From NCBI GenBank assembly GCA_945910005.1, contig OX246747.1:33460293-33524292 (forward strand): DNA of 64,000 bases. Reading direction: 5' to 3'. Position 1 is the first letter of the stretch. Each line of letters opens with the position of its first letter. Under the pieces are notes generated by a model. The model made no database searches, was not told the DNA's origin, and worked only from the letters and a program-made list of their open reading frames with translations. The translations under genes were made by a program, and so were the position numbers. Below are positions 23,606 to 33,010 of this stretch, in pieces. Source of the stretch: Isoperla grammatica (lineage: Eukaryota; Arthropoda; Insecta; Plecoptera; Perlodidae).

Positions 23606-24110
23606 AATACGAAAATCTATTCTCAGAATACAGAACAAAGTATTTAGCTACTTATGTCTTAGCCTATATGTAAATGTAATGCAATTTAATTCTCCATTCA
23701 GTGTCAATCTATAACTTTCACACAATACCTGCATTCATATAACGTAACATAATCGACGAAAAAACATTTATCTGAATGATTGATTGATACTGCGCCAGCC
23801 AGACCGATACAGTCATACAGAAGAAGATAAGAGGAAGGTTTTATTAACCTTGGCCTGGGCTGGCCTACATGACAGGTAGGCCTAGATAAGATTTAAAAGT
23901 GCAAATGGAGTAGAGTTGGAAGTAAACTGTCCCCCCCCCCCCCCCCCTCACGTGAAGTCAATCAATCAATCAAAGACAGTGGCGGCTCGTGGGGGTTATG
24001 GGAGGTGGAGCTGTAATACAACATGTGAATTTCTTCTTCAGAGACACAAAGACGTACACGCCCCCCCCCACCCCCCCCCCCCCCTAAACGAAAACGAATG
24101 GCTCTTTTGA
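23606..24110. other. Unassigned stretch with poly-C and a hAT-like end
   Basis: CAGTGGCGGCTCGTG at about 23979 is a typical hAT left terminus, but no matching right end follows. C runs lie at 23931-23947, 24061-24069 and 24071-24084. The frame at 23916-24110 only reflects these Pro codons. Confidence 0.5.
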
Positions 24111-24165
24111 CTAAATAATATCAAAGATATTATCGAGCTGCATAACGTTTGTTATGTGTTTTTTA

Positions 24166-24896
24166 GGGGGCATTCCGTAACTCGCCGACACAGCGCCACA
24201 GCGCGCTGAGACCATTCCGAAACTAGCTGAGAGTGCTACGCCGAGTAGTCCGAAACTCGCCGAGAGAGCTGTCTCAGCGCGCTGTGAACGCTGGAGGTTT
24301 TCAGCTCGGCGCTCTCAGCGTTTTAGGGGATTGTGTGTATTCAATATGGCGAAAACTGAAATCACAATTCAGGTGGTCCGTGTTGCGGGATAAGTGCGCC
24401 AAATTGAGTGCACCATTCAACACAACCTGCAACTTGGGAGTTTATTTGTTTATTTTAAAGTGAGTTATGACATGACAAAGCCATTAACAGTTGCTTTCTG
24501 GGTGAAATAGGCGGTCTCCTAGTGGATTTATCATAATTGCCGATAGCGGGGGCAATGATCGATAACACATGTTTTAAAGTGGGCGCACTTAACCTAAAAT
24601 TCTGTTTAAAGTAGTCGCCGAGTAAAAAAAATACCACATTTTCAACAAAATTAACGTTGCGTGGATGTGAACATCTTGATCCACTGCTCTATAATTGAAA
24701 ATAATGTTGAAAGCCTCCTCATCGTCGTCAGAGCTAGGATTATCGATTATAGCCTGAACTGTCATACTGACAGCTCTAGGGTCAGCCATTTTTCATGGTG
24801 CTGAACCCATTCCGAAACCTGGAGCAAAACCACACGCTTCACTGCGCTAACACGCGCTGTGGCCACAGCGTCCTCAGGGAGTTTCGGTATGCGCCC
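24166..24896 (-). mobile_element. Decayed PIF/Harbinger element, 731 bp
   Basis: TTA duplications flank it exactly (24163-24165 and 24897-24899), the 3-bp TWA target of PIF/Harbinger. The termini GGGGGCATTCCGTAACTC and GGGCGCATACCGAAACTC (right end, inverted) are imperfect TIRs. Extra copies of CCGAAACT lie at about 24217, 24250 and 24811. Inside, on the minus strand, is a transposase N-terminus in two frames. It sits within the hAT-type relic, so it is the younger insertion. Confidence 0.85.
24455..24789 (-). pseudogene. Harbinger transposase N-terminal fragment, frameshifted
   Basis: One minus frame (24789-24589) starts MADPRAVSMTVQAIIDNPSS and is rich in acidic residues. A second frame (24637-24455) continues with LGDYFKQNFRLSAPTLKHVL, then SIIAPAIG and ISPRKQLLMAL. 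The FRLS...L..I.P......ISP..QL...L pattern is the helical region ahead of the DDE nuclease in HARBI1-like transposases. The frames join by a shift near 24637-24600. The catalytic DDE region is absent, so the fragment cannot act. Assignment rests on remembered family pattern, not on a search. Confidence 0.72.
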
Positions 24897-25190
24897 TTAG
24901 AACCGTCATGTGCTGTAATTTTATTTAACATGGGGCTTAGCTCCGTTACACCTGTTTTCGTCCACGATGGCTTCCCCCCAAAAAGAATGCATGGAAAACA
25001 GAACACTGCATTCTTTACACTGTAACCACACACCCAATCAAACATAGTATAATAACAGTTTTGGAATTTATGTTCCTACTGCTTGCTGTTGCTTTTACTG
25101 GCCTGTTTTATAGTGAGTTCTGGCGTTTGGCGACCGAGTTTTTTAATCTCCAACTTTTCTTCAAGTTTGCGAGAAGCAAAAGGTCTGTCC

Positions 25191-25335
25191 CAGTGGCATA
25201 ACTAGGAATTATTTCGTTGGGGGGGGGGGGGGGGGGTTAATTAGGGAAAAGGGAGATGAGGGGACTGAAAAGGGTCAGGGGCGAAGCCCCAGCCGCCGGA
25301 GGCCATTTCGTCAAAGGCGAAATTTTTTTTCACTT
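25191..25335 (+). mobile_element. hAT-like left end with poly-G and GGGGCGAAGCCCC motif
   Basis: CAGTGGCATAACTAGG (25191) opens the element. It is followed by an 18-base G run (25219-25236) and GGGGCGAAGCCCCAGCCGCC with GGCGAAATTT. The same GGGGCGAAGCCC...GCCGCCGGAGGC module sits inside the complete hAT element at 54276-54739. No right end is found before the assembly gap. Confidence 0.65.
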
Positions 25336-25768
25336 CTATAATTATTTCGTGCCTTTTAGACTCAAAGAATACTATACTCAAACCACTACTCATTTGTTTG
25401 TATTATATTGAAGTTACAGTAAGTATTAATAGTTCTAAATAAGAATTGCATAGAAAATGTGTTTTTAATGTTTTATGGTTGTTCAATATAATCTCAACAT
25501 GCAGTGAAACAATGTGTGCACAAGTCACATACGTTATTTAAATTTTAATTCACAGACCGTGATATTGTAATATTAGATTAATGCATTTTTATGTATAGGT
25601 ACCCTCACTTTTACTGGTTCGAGCGAAAGGTGTATTAGTTGTTGATGAACACATAAATAATATAATTGAATTATTGAAAGAAATTATATATCTTATCTAA
25701 GTGAAGTGGTATGATAAATATAATGAAAATGTTGTTTGTTGCGATTTTTATACACTGAAGTGGTTTAA
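25336..25768. other. Unassigned stretch up to the gap
   Basis: AT-rich; nothing recognised. Confidence 0.4.
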
Positions 25769-25968
25769 NNNNNNNNNNNNNNNNNNNNNNNNNNNNNNNN
25801 NNNNNNNNNNNNNNNNNNNNNNNNNNNNNNNNNNNNNNNNNNNNNNNNNNNNNNNNNNNNNNNNNNNNNNNNNNNNNNNNNNNNNNNNNNNNNNNNNNNN
25901 NNNNNNNNNNNNNNNNNNNNNNNNNNNNNNNNNNNNNNNNNNNNNNNNNNNNNNNNNNNNNNNNNNNN
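25769..25968. other. Assembly gap, 200 N
   Basis: Exactly 200 N characters. Apparent ORFs spanning it are artefacts. Confidence 0.99.
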
Positions 25969-26210
25969 ATGTAAGTAAGGGAGAAATTGTCGTGACGGTC
26001 GATGTAAGTCAACATGTATTTAGTAACGATGGCCCTCTAGTCTAGAACATCAAACGAACGATGCCGTTCGCATTAGGTAGGCTACTATTTCAAAGTGAGT
26101 TTGCTCGCTCGCTCGCTTGCTCAATTGAATAGAGTGAAATGTGAACTGTAATATTGAATATTAAATATTAAAGTGAAAATGTAATATTCGGTTCTAAACG
26201 TTTTATGTAC

Positions 26211-26213
<3 letters not shown>

Positions 26214-26274
<61 letters not shown>
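26214..26274. repeat. (CT)n microsatellite, about 30 repeats
   Basis: An uninterrupted CT tract of about 60 bp. Confidence 0.97.
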
Positions 26275-26275
<1 letters not shown>

Positions 26276-26314
26276 GATGTAAATGCATTGAGTTCTAGAG
26301 CCTAAGCATCGCTC

Positions 26315-26590
26315 AACGGGAAAGGCTAGTTTCTATATTAAAATGGCGAGTGAAGGGTAGCTTTACGTTAGAAAAAAACAGCACAAATTTTTCATTTTAA
26401 AACTTCATATCCCAAGAATGCTACTCGAAATCGAAAATCAGAGTGGATAGTGCGCTGTTCACTCTGATTTTCGATTTAGAGTAAGTAGCATTCTTGGGAT
26501 ATGTTATTTTAAAATGAAAATTGTTTGCGGTTTTTTAACGTATAGCCACTCTTCACTCGTCGTTTTATATAGAAAGTATCCTTTCCCGTT
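26315..26590. mobile_element. Hairpin MITE, 276 bp
   Basis: Terminal AACGGGAAAGG (26315) and CCTTTCCCGTT (to 26590) are exact inverted repeats. The arms continue inward through TTTCTATAT, GGCGAGTGAAG, TTTTCATTTTAAAA and TCCCAAGAATGCTACT, so almost the whole element is a stem with a small loop near 26445. It is non-coding. Confidence 0.88.
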
Positions 26591-28601
26591 TTTTTCCGGT
26601 TTGTTAAGCCCTACTCTATACAAACTGAATGAAATATCATAGCCAGTATAGCGTAGTTATTTTGATTAATCCCAAAAATATGTTGTATCTGTTCCAAAAA
26701 AAAAGTCAGCTTGAAAATTGTCCAAATATGCTCATGAAATCTCTTTCGAATTATTATTAACGGTAAATGCATCAGTTTTACCAGGGAAGGGAAGTAAATA
26801 GTAAGGTATTTGGAAATGCGTTTGCTCTTCTACTCGAGCGTATTCCTAGGACCGCGTTGATAAATTGATTCCGAAAGTGGTTACTTTAATAAACGGAAGG
26901 TATCATTCGATTACGTCCCAAAAGTTATCGTATGTACGGATCACGGGGCAAAAGATAAACTGATTTGACGATCTCGCGAAGTGTAGAGCGCACATGTCTA
27001 TATGTGGAGAATGCAGCGACCTCTCTACCCCCCCCCCCCCCCCCCCCCCCCACTCGTCCATCCGCCTCAGCTGGTAATTTAATTATTTTGTCTTAAAGCC
27101 ATAAAATAATATAATCATTTAAAATGTTTCAAATAAATTAACCCCAAAAACATAATATTATGAATTAGATTAAAGGTAGGGAATTCAATGTATCTTGTTT
27201 GATCCGTATATCTAAATCAAATAAATGATGGTTTAATATTTTAACGTTACTATTTGATTTCTTGTACAAGATTTCGTTCTTAAAGTAGGCCTACCTATAT
27301 ATTATTATTTTGCAATTTGATCGAAAACTGAACGATTTACAGGTTTCCCAACCTAACGCGCAATTCTTCAAATATTTATCAAATTTTGTTATGTTACTAA
27401 TTTTTAGTAGTTCTTAAAGTTAGTAAGTAAACATTGCCTAAAAAGAAAACAACACAAATTATATTTAGTTGAAACATTCTACAATATTAATTTTACTTAT
27501 CACTTACCTTTAGAGTAAATATATCCAATAGTATAAAGCTACGAAACGAAATAATCCACAAGTCCGGAAAATGCCCGCGCGTGAATAGTATAGAAAAAAA
27601 ACAAACACTAAAACACTTTGAAACTCGACAAAAAATCACCGATTTCTCCGAAAACCATAATTATTATATATAATTATAATATTATTCTTATCATATCCAT
27701 CATCGTACATATATTATAGCAACGAGATTGTTCACAATTATTTGTTTTCGCGCACAAAACGACGATTTCGTTCAAACTTTGTGATATCAAGAAAATCAAT
27801 GTCAGTTTGACAGCTGTTCTGAGTGACTCTTTACTTTCACTACAATGTTAAACGAGACACACTGGAAAATGGAAAAATTATACAAATTACTTTTTCGTGT
27901 CAGTTATGACGTTCGATCGCACAAATAGCTTGGAAGGGAGATGAGAATGTAAAATGAATTGTTCGAATCTTACAAATAAAGTAAAAAATGTTTACCAAGC
28001 AAGGCTAAACATTAGCAAGTTCTATATATAAAAATAATATATAATACGTTAGTTTGGATTCCGGAATAAATGAAGTAAAACAAAAAATTGTCATATATGC
28101 TAAAACCAACTTTTTTAAAGGCAAAGTGTTGGAAATTTTCCGGTTTAAGCCCCGGATCACCCTATTCAAAACTTAATAAAATCTGAATGGCGAGTATGAA
28201 TTCCTTTTTCAAAATCTTATGGCGCACTCAAGAAATCAATAAAATTATTGTTTTTACGAGTTAGACTTTGAATGAATTTTGAAGAACATGTTCACATGTA
28301 AATAAAACATCATGTTAAAAATTCAACAAAGAATCGTAAACAAACATGGCTGTTTACCCTACCCTACAATTAGGCCTACCCTACAAATACCCTACGGTGG
28401 AATGAAATACACCCTACAATTACTAATTATTATCCATTACGTTAAATGGAGATTCACTCATTTCAATTAATTAACGAAAACAATTTGAATTCACGTCAAT
28501 TGCCAATTTTACGTTTCATTAAATTAATGAAACAGGGAGGGTGTGATTATTACCGTGTAATTTATTCCGATGTGTTTTGCAGGGAAAACGTGAAACGTCA
28601 T
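26591..28601. other. Unassigned AT-rich stretch
   Basis: No gene or element recognised. It contains the longest homopolymer of the window, 24 C (27028-27051). Confidence 0.4.
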
Positions 28602-28850
28602 AGGCTACGTGATAGACTACGTGATAGGCTACGTGATAGACTACGTGATCGGCTACGTGATAGGCTACGTGATAGGCTACGTGATATACTACGTGATCGG
28701 CTACGTGATAGGCTACGTGATAAGCTACGTGTTAGGATACCGGTACGTGATAAGCTACGTGATAGGACACGTGATAGGACACGTGATAGGACACGTGATA
28801 GGACACGTGATAGGACACGTGATAGGACACGTGATAGGCTACGTGATCAG
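28602..28850. repeat. 12-bp minisatellite, about 20 copies, two variant blocks
   Basis: The unit is GGCTACGTGATA in the first block and GGACACGTGATA in the second (six or more copies). A short GGTACCGG-like break near 28735-28745 separates them. Because 12 is a multiple of three, an ORF (28446-28874) reads Arg-Leu-Arg-Asp then Arg-Thr-Arg-Asp repeats; I regard it as a by-product. The second block creates repeated palindromic CACGTG sites. Confidence 0.93.
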
Positions 28851-28916
28851 ATGTTATTGAACGTTGACCTTTAAACCTCTTTAGTTCTAACAAAACATTT
28901 AAGGAGTGAGTGAATC

Positions 28917-28949
28917 GTGGTGTTTTCCAACCAATCAAAACACCACGCT
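28917..28949. repeat. Short inverted repeat, 11-bp stem
   Basis: CGTGGTGTTTT and AAAACACCACG flank a 10-base loop. It could form a hairpin in RNA or DNA. No terminator or gene context is present. Confidence 0.6.
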
Positions 28950-29924
28950 TGATTAACATTACATTTTGCGATGTTATCAATCAGTTAACTACTTTATTTA
29001 CAAAATTCAACGTTTCAACCAGGAATAGCCGTATCTTTCTAAAATAAATAAATGAACGCAAATAAATAAATTAATAATATATGAATGAATAAAATAAATA
29101 CGTAGAAGTAATAAATTAATTGCAAATAAATAAATTAATGAATCTATGAATGAATAAATAAATAAGTTAAGTAACTTTATTAACCAATTAATGGGCTACA
29201 TGAAACAAAACATTTTTAAAATTATTTTCAATTTTTCTAAAAAATAACTAAAATGAATCGAATATTATTTTACATTCTCAAATCAACTTCGAAATTTATT
29301 TTTGTTCTTTTCTATTCCATCCACGTGTTGTAAAATAGAAAATCAATAAAAATGGCAGGTTGATGGGGTTTTTTATATTATTTAAAACACGTTTCTTACC
29401 AATCAGTATGATAGTATGATAGTTATTTACTAGTATGCAGCTTTAGTGACAAAATAGTTTCTTCGTATCACTCCCGTGAATATTCACATATTCAAATATC
29501 TATTAGAAACACTCCGGATTAAGAACATTTCCCGATAACAACAAGTTTCATATTGTTTTTAACGTAAAACAAAATTTAAAATCGCACTTTCCACACAAAA
29601 TCGGTACAAAAAGAACCCAAACTTCTTGTATCTTAGACACGAACAATCATCACACGCAACGCAATTAAAAAAAAATGTTTAATTATTTTACAAAAAGATA
29701 AAAAAATATTTCACAAAATCGTACGGATCACATCACACTTAAAATTCTACATAAAAAAAAAACATTTTTTTTTAAACACAAAATTGTATTTAATCCAAAG
29801 ATTTTAAAATATTTAAAAAAAAAGTGTTCACTGTTTATAAAAAAAAAATCACTCAAAAAAATATTTTTTTAAACACAAAAAAAATCAAGTTTTAAAAAAA
29901 CAACACTTTTTTTGGTACCGTCGT
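28950..29924. other. Unassigned, very A/T-rich stretch
   Basis: Many A and T homopolymers and AAATAAAT runs (29040-29165, 29660-29910). No coding potential. Confidence 0.45.
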
Positions 29925-30150
29925 TTTTATCGAACAACTTCCGAAAGTCCCCGAACGATTCTATCGCGATCGCGACCGACGCGCTGTGTAGTCACGACGG
30001 CAGCGTGAGGAACCTTGGTGGGCGTGCGATCTAACCCAGGGCAGACCAAGTACTGACTGTATTGCGGGCCCGACGAGGGTGAAGCGTAGAGAGAGAGCCA
30101 ACACATGGGTGGCGGGCTAGCTAGCGGGCTGGGGAGGCGCGCGCAATGCA
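29925..30150. promoter_or_regulatory. CpG-rich patch, possible promoter island
   Basis: I count about 27 CG dinucleotides in about 225 bp, including clusters such as TATCGCGATCGCGACCGACG and GGCGCGCGC. The flanks are very poor in CG and AT-rich. Unmethylated CpG-rich patches often mark promoters in invertebrates. An ATACAGTCAGTACT string on the minus strand (about 30045-30060) resembles an Inr. The minus-strand frame 29927-30151 has no domain. It could also be a GC-rich piece of an unknown element. Confidence 0.35.
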
Positions 30151-30204
30151 ACAGGTCCTATAGTTCGTCTCAATTCAAAATACACCGCCGACAAAATGCG
30201 AACC

Positions 30205-30334
30205 AAAACGGAACCATTTCTTATGGGGTGGAGGCGTAACAAGTGCACAGAGAGCGTTGCGAGCGATCCGGCCACTGAGCTCTGTCTGCTAAAAGTCACC
30301 GAAAACCCCTCTAGAAGCCAATGCACTAATTATT
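30205..30334 (+). repeat. Dispersed block D, copy 1
   Basis: About 130 bp (ATTTCTTATGGGG, GGCGTAACAAGTGCACAGAG, GATCCGGCCACTGAGCTCTG, AAAACCCCTCTAGAAG) repeats directly at 30812-30935 and partly inverted at 31028-31083. It is non-coding. The two direct copies flank the TIR element at 30348-30672. Confidence 0.82.
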
Positions 30335-30347
30335 AAAGCATAATACT

Positions 30348-30672
30348 CAATAGGGCACTAGCAACACCGAAAGACAACTATGGAACAAATGAATTGAACT
30401 GATGGACAAACCATCAGCTGTCAAAATAATAAAATTGCAACCATATAAATAAAAACAAGTGTAGCAATAGTAACTGCTCGCCTTTTAAAACTTTTAATGA
30501 TAAACTTTTAATGATAGACAACGACTAAGTGAAAGTTTTGTATGTGTATTTGTTTGTTTTTTGTTTTGTTTTCCAAAATCAAACGAAATTATTTTTTGAC
30601 AGCTTGTTGTTTGTCCATCGATTCACTTCATTTGTTTCATTGTTGTCTTTTGGTGTTGCTAGTGCCCTATTG
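30348..30672. mobile_element. TIR family T, copy 1 (325 bp)
   Basis: CAATAGGGCACTAGCAACAC (30348) is inverted at 30653-30672. The inverted arms continue inward through GACAAC.ATGGAACAAATGAA, TGGACAAAC and CAGCTGTCAAAATAAT, about 80 bp each. The middle is non-coding. Related copies lie at 35545-35745, 36760-37065 and 37795-38070. It is a non-autonomous DNA element of unassigned superfamily. Confidence 0.8.
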
Positions 30673-30811
30673 AAGGGGTTGTGACATCACAGGCGGACAA
30701 ACAACGTGTTACTAGGCAATTGCATTGTTGTTCATCTTTCTTTGATTGGTGCACATTCAATGTTTGTCCGAAACAAAACACGGCAACACGGCTATTTTTG
30801 GAATTGGGTCC

Positions 30812-30935
30812 TGTGCTATTTCTTATGGGGAGGCGTAACAAGTGCACAGAGAGCGCTGCGAGTGATCCGGCCACTGAGCTCTGCCTGCTAAAAGTCACCG
30901 AAAACCCCTCTAGAAGGCAGTGCACTAATTATTAT
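30812..30935 (+). repeat. Dispersed block D, copy 2
   Basis: A direct copy of 30205-30334 with few differences (for example GAGAGCGCTGCGAG here against GAGAGCGTTGCGAG there). Confidence 0.82.
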
Positions 30936-31027
30936 TTGGAAAATATCCATCGATTCCAAAGAAGTCAAGTAGTCTTTCCAATGACTTAGATATTCGTATT
31001 GTTGAAATTGTGTGTATCCAATATTCA

Positions 31028-31083
31028 GTGACTGTTGGCCGGATCGCTCGCAACGCTCTCTGTACACTTGTTTCGTCTACCCA
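31028..31083 (-). repeat. Dispersed block D, inverted fragment
   Basis: GGCCGGATCGCTCGCAACGC and CTCTCTGTACACTTGTTTCG are the reverse complement of the centre of block D. Confidence 0.75.
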
Positions 31084-31144
31084 TTTTTGGATGGAGACTA
31101 ATTTGCTGTCAATCATCCCCATTTATTAGGCAAATAAATTCGTA

Positions 31145-31415
31145 TTTATAGAGTTTATACCCACTCAGTAACAAGACTGATTTTCAGTGTGTGTGGGGGT
31201 CTTTAATTTAAAGCGACTCTAAACCACACCAGTAGGCTCGGAACACCATCGACGAGTGAGCGATAACCAATCAAAAATCTATATTTAAAATATACGAATC
31301 AGTGATTGGACAGTGCGAACACCTGCGGACAAAATGCCAGTACTACAACAAGGCCGATTTAGAACAACTTTGAATTTATTGAGTGCTTCGTTGCTATAGG
31401 ACGGCTCCAAAGGGG
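31145..31415 (-). repeat. SINE family S3, copy (minus), head lost
   Basis: Shared family text: ACCCACTCAGTAACAAGACT, the GAACACCATCGACGAGTGAG stretch, the CAGTGATTGGACAGTGCGAA stretch, GAACAACTTTGAATTTATTG and GAGTGCTTCGTTGCTA. In the copy at 63345-63775 this body lies downstream of a tRNA-like head, so orientation here is minus. The head side ends in G-rich sequence, so this copy is 5'-truncated. Confidence 0.8.
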
Positions 31416-31661
31416 GGTGAGGCGGGGAGAGGGGGGGATCTATTCAGAATTAAATATTTTAAATGCACATTTTAGAAATTAATCCTTTCGTTCTTGTATT
31501 AGTTAATAATTTACACAGTCCCCGTATTTATCAGCTGATTGCTGTCTGCATTTCAATGTCATTCTGTGGGGGGGGGGGGGGGGGGGGAGGGAGGGTGTGA
31601 ATCGAAAGGTAGCCTATCTCTGTAAAAGAGTGGTCTTGGCATTTACAGATTTATTTATTTA
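31416..31661. other. G-rich unassigned stretch
   Basis: Contains GGGGGGTGAGGCGGGGAGAG and a 20-base G run (31568-31587) with GGGAGGGAGGG, a strong potential G-quadruplex on the plus strand. No gene. Confidence 0.5.
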
Positions 31662-32046
31662 TTTTATTGTAATTAAGGCCAGTGTAGGCCACAATGCCCT
31701 CTTAAGCCTGATGAGTGATGATTATGAATGTTAATGAGGAAGGGAGAAGGGGAAGCCTGGTACCGGCACGTAGCCTACTCCTGTCGAAAAGTACCAAGGG
31801 GACCATCGGCTTTAACTCCCATTCGAAAGGACGGTGTAACTTTGACCAGTCATATAGGTTCCTCCACTAATCTGGACTGCCGAGCAGTTGACGAGAAGAA
31901 CGAACCTGTTACACAAGCTTTCGAACCCTCCAATCCGCTCTAACCAACAGTAACTAAAATGTTTCAGAGAAGAGTGGTCACCCATCCACCTCCTAACCTA
32001 GCCCGAGGTTGCTTAACTTGGGTGTTCGTATGGCAACCGGCTAAAC
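31662..32046 (-). repeat. 5S-rRNA-derived SINE, family S1, minus copy
   Basis: On the minus strand the 5' part (32042-31974) reads CAAGTTAAGCAACCTCGGGC followed by GGTGGATGGGTGACCAC. This is the internal promoter and 3' half of animal 5S rRNA (box A GTTAAGC, box C TGGATGGGTGACC). Downstream comes a body with CCGATGGTCCCCTTGGTAC and a 3' tail GGCCTTAATTACAATAAA. The body may match the conserved central domain of the MetaSINE superfamily, but I could not check this. It forms an inverted pair with 32250-32645. Confidence 0.85.
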
Positions 32047-32166
32047 GTCCGTGGCTGAACCGTTATTGACAGATGTTCATGTGGTAGGACAAGGTGTAGA
32101 TCTAATCAAATGCGGTCAGCAAGCGCGAGCTGATAAGAGGAACTAAGACAAATGCCTTTGTTGTTT

Positions 32167-32720
32167 AGGGTGTGTTCCAACTTGCAGTTTCACGCTAGTC
32201 GACTTAAGTTACCTAAACGAATCATAACAAAGTGACATCACAAGCAGGCGACCAATCAACGGTTTCGCCGGTTCCCACACGAACACCGAAGTTAAGTAAT
32301 CTCGGGCTAGGTCAGCAGGTGGATGGGTGACCACTCCCCTCCGAAACACTTAGGTTACCATTGGTTAGAGGAGATTGGAGGGTTCGACAGCTTGTGTAAC
32401 AGCTTCGTTCTTCTCGTCAACAGTCCAGGTTAGTGGAGGAACCTATATGACTGGTCAAAGTTACACCGTCCTTTCGGATGGGACGTAAAGCCGATGGTCC
32501 CCTTGGTACTTTTCGACAGGAGTAGGCTACGTGCCGGTACCAGGCTTCCCCTCCTCCCTTCCTCATTATCATTCATCAATCATCACTCATTAGGCTATAG
32601 AGGGCATTGTACCCTACACTGGCCTTAATTACAATAAAGAAAGTAATACCTCTTTTCGGCTAGTGGTTAGTGGGTAGTAGATAGTGGATAGCGGACGAAA
32701 ATCAAGTTGAAACACACCCT
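32167..32720. mobile_element. Possible TIR element enclosing a 5S SINE
   Basis: AGGGTGTGTTCCAACTTG (32167-32184) is inverted as CAAGTTGAAACACACCCT (32703-32720), an 18-bp inverted pair with one mismatch. The plus-strand 5S SINE lies inside. The outer flanks share about 45 bp (AGCGC.AGCTGATAA...CCTTTGTTTAG near 32120-32167 and 32724-32765). No clean target duplication is seen. Confidence 0.5.
32250..32645 (+). repeat. 5S-rRNA-derived SINE, family S1, plus copy
   Basis: 5S-like segment 32266-32335: GCCGGTTCCCACACGAACAC, CCGAAGTTAAGTAATCTCGG, then GGTGGATGGGTGACCAC. Body and tail match the minus copy in order, ending GGCCTTAATTACAATAAAG. Differences between the two copies are scattered substitutions and small indels, so they are independent insertions or an old inverted duplication. 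5S-derived SINEs are transcribed by RNA polymerase III from the internal promoter; both boxes are still readable here. Confidence 0.87.
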
Positions 32721-32849
32721 CTCAAGCGCAAGCTGATAACAGGACATAATAGGCCTTTGTTTAGCATCGTGAACTTACAACAGCGAGGAATAAGGTCCGG
32801 TTATTTATTATTTGTTCGTGCGAGTTTGCTTATCTATAGAGACACCGAT

Positions 32850-33010
32850 AGCGATGACAGTCCGTAGCACATGAGACTCTAATTCGGGAGGTCGCCGTTT
32901 CGATTCTCGCTGGCAATCCTGCCTGACTGAAGTTTTATCCGAGGTTTTTCTCAGTCACAAAACGAATGCTGGGATTGAGTTATACCCTAGGACATTCTTT
33001 CCGAGCTATT
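32850..33010 (+). repeat. tRNA-derived SINE, family S4, plus copy
   Basis: A tRNA-like head: TAGCACATGAGACTCTAATT, then GGGAGGTCGCCGTTTCGATT with a B-box (GTTTCGATTCTCG). A body follows: GTTTTATCCGAGGTTTTTCTC and GAATGCTGGGATTGAG. A minus-strand relative with the same order is at 49130-49250. The tail end is not defined. Confidence 0.7.

Larger units (their letters stand above)
24111..25188 (-). pseudogene. hAT-type transposase zinc-finger relic, interrupted
   Basis: Minus-strand translation gives an N-terminal EKLEIKKLGRQTPELTIKQ stretch, an in-frame stop, then FDWVCGYSVKNAVFCFPCIL and SWTKTGVTE. This is the pattern of the TTF-type zinc finger found in hAT transposases and ZMYM-like domesticated relatives: CxxC in FCFPC, and a conserved HDGSK where the family has HExSKxH. 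At 24896 the frame is broken by a 731-bp Harbinger-like insertion. Beyond it, from 24165, the same frame resumes with KKHITNVMQL and stops at 24111. No DDE or RNase-H part is present. The internal stop and missing C-terminus make it dead. Its upstream side ends at another element end (25191). Confidence 0.82.

Noticed and set aside
25671..26045. ORFs crossing the N gap
   Set aside because: They exist only because N codons are not read as stops.
28446..28874. 142-codon ORF with Arg-Leu-Arg-Asp repeats
   Set aside because: A by-product of a 12-bp minisatellite; the same tract is open in another plus frame and on the minus strand.
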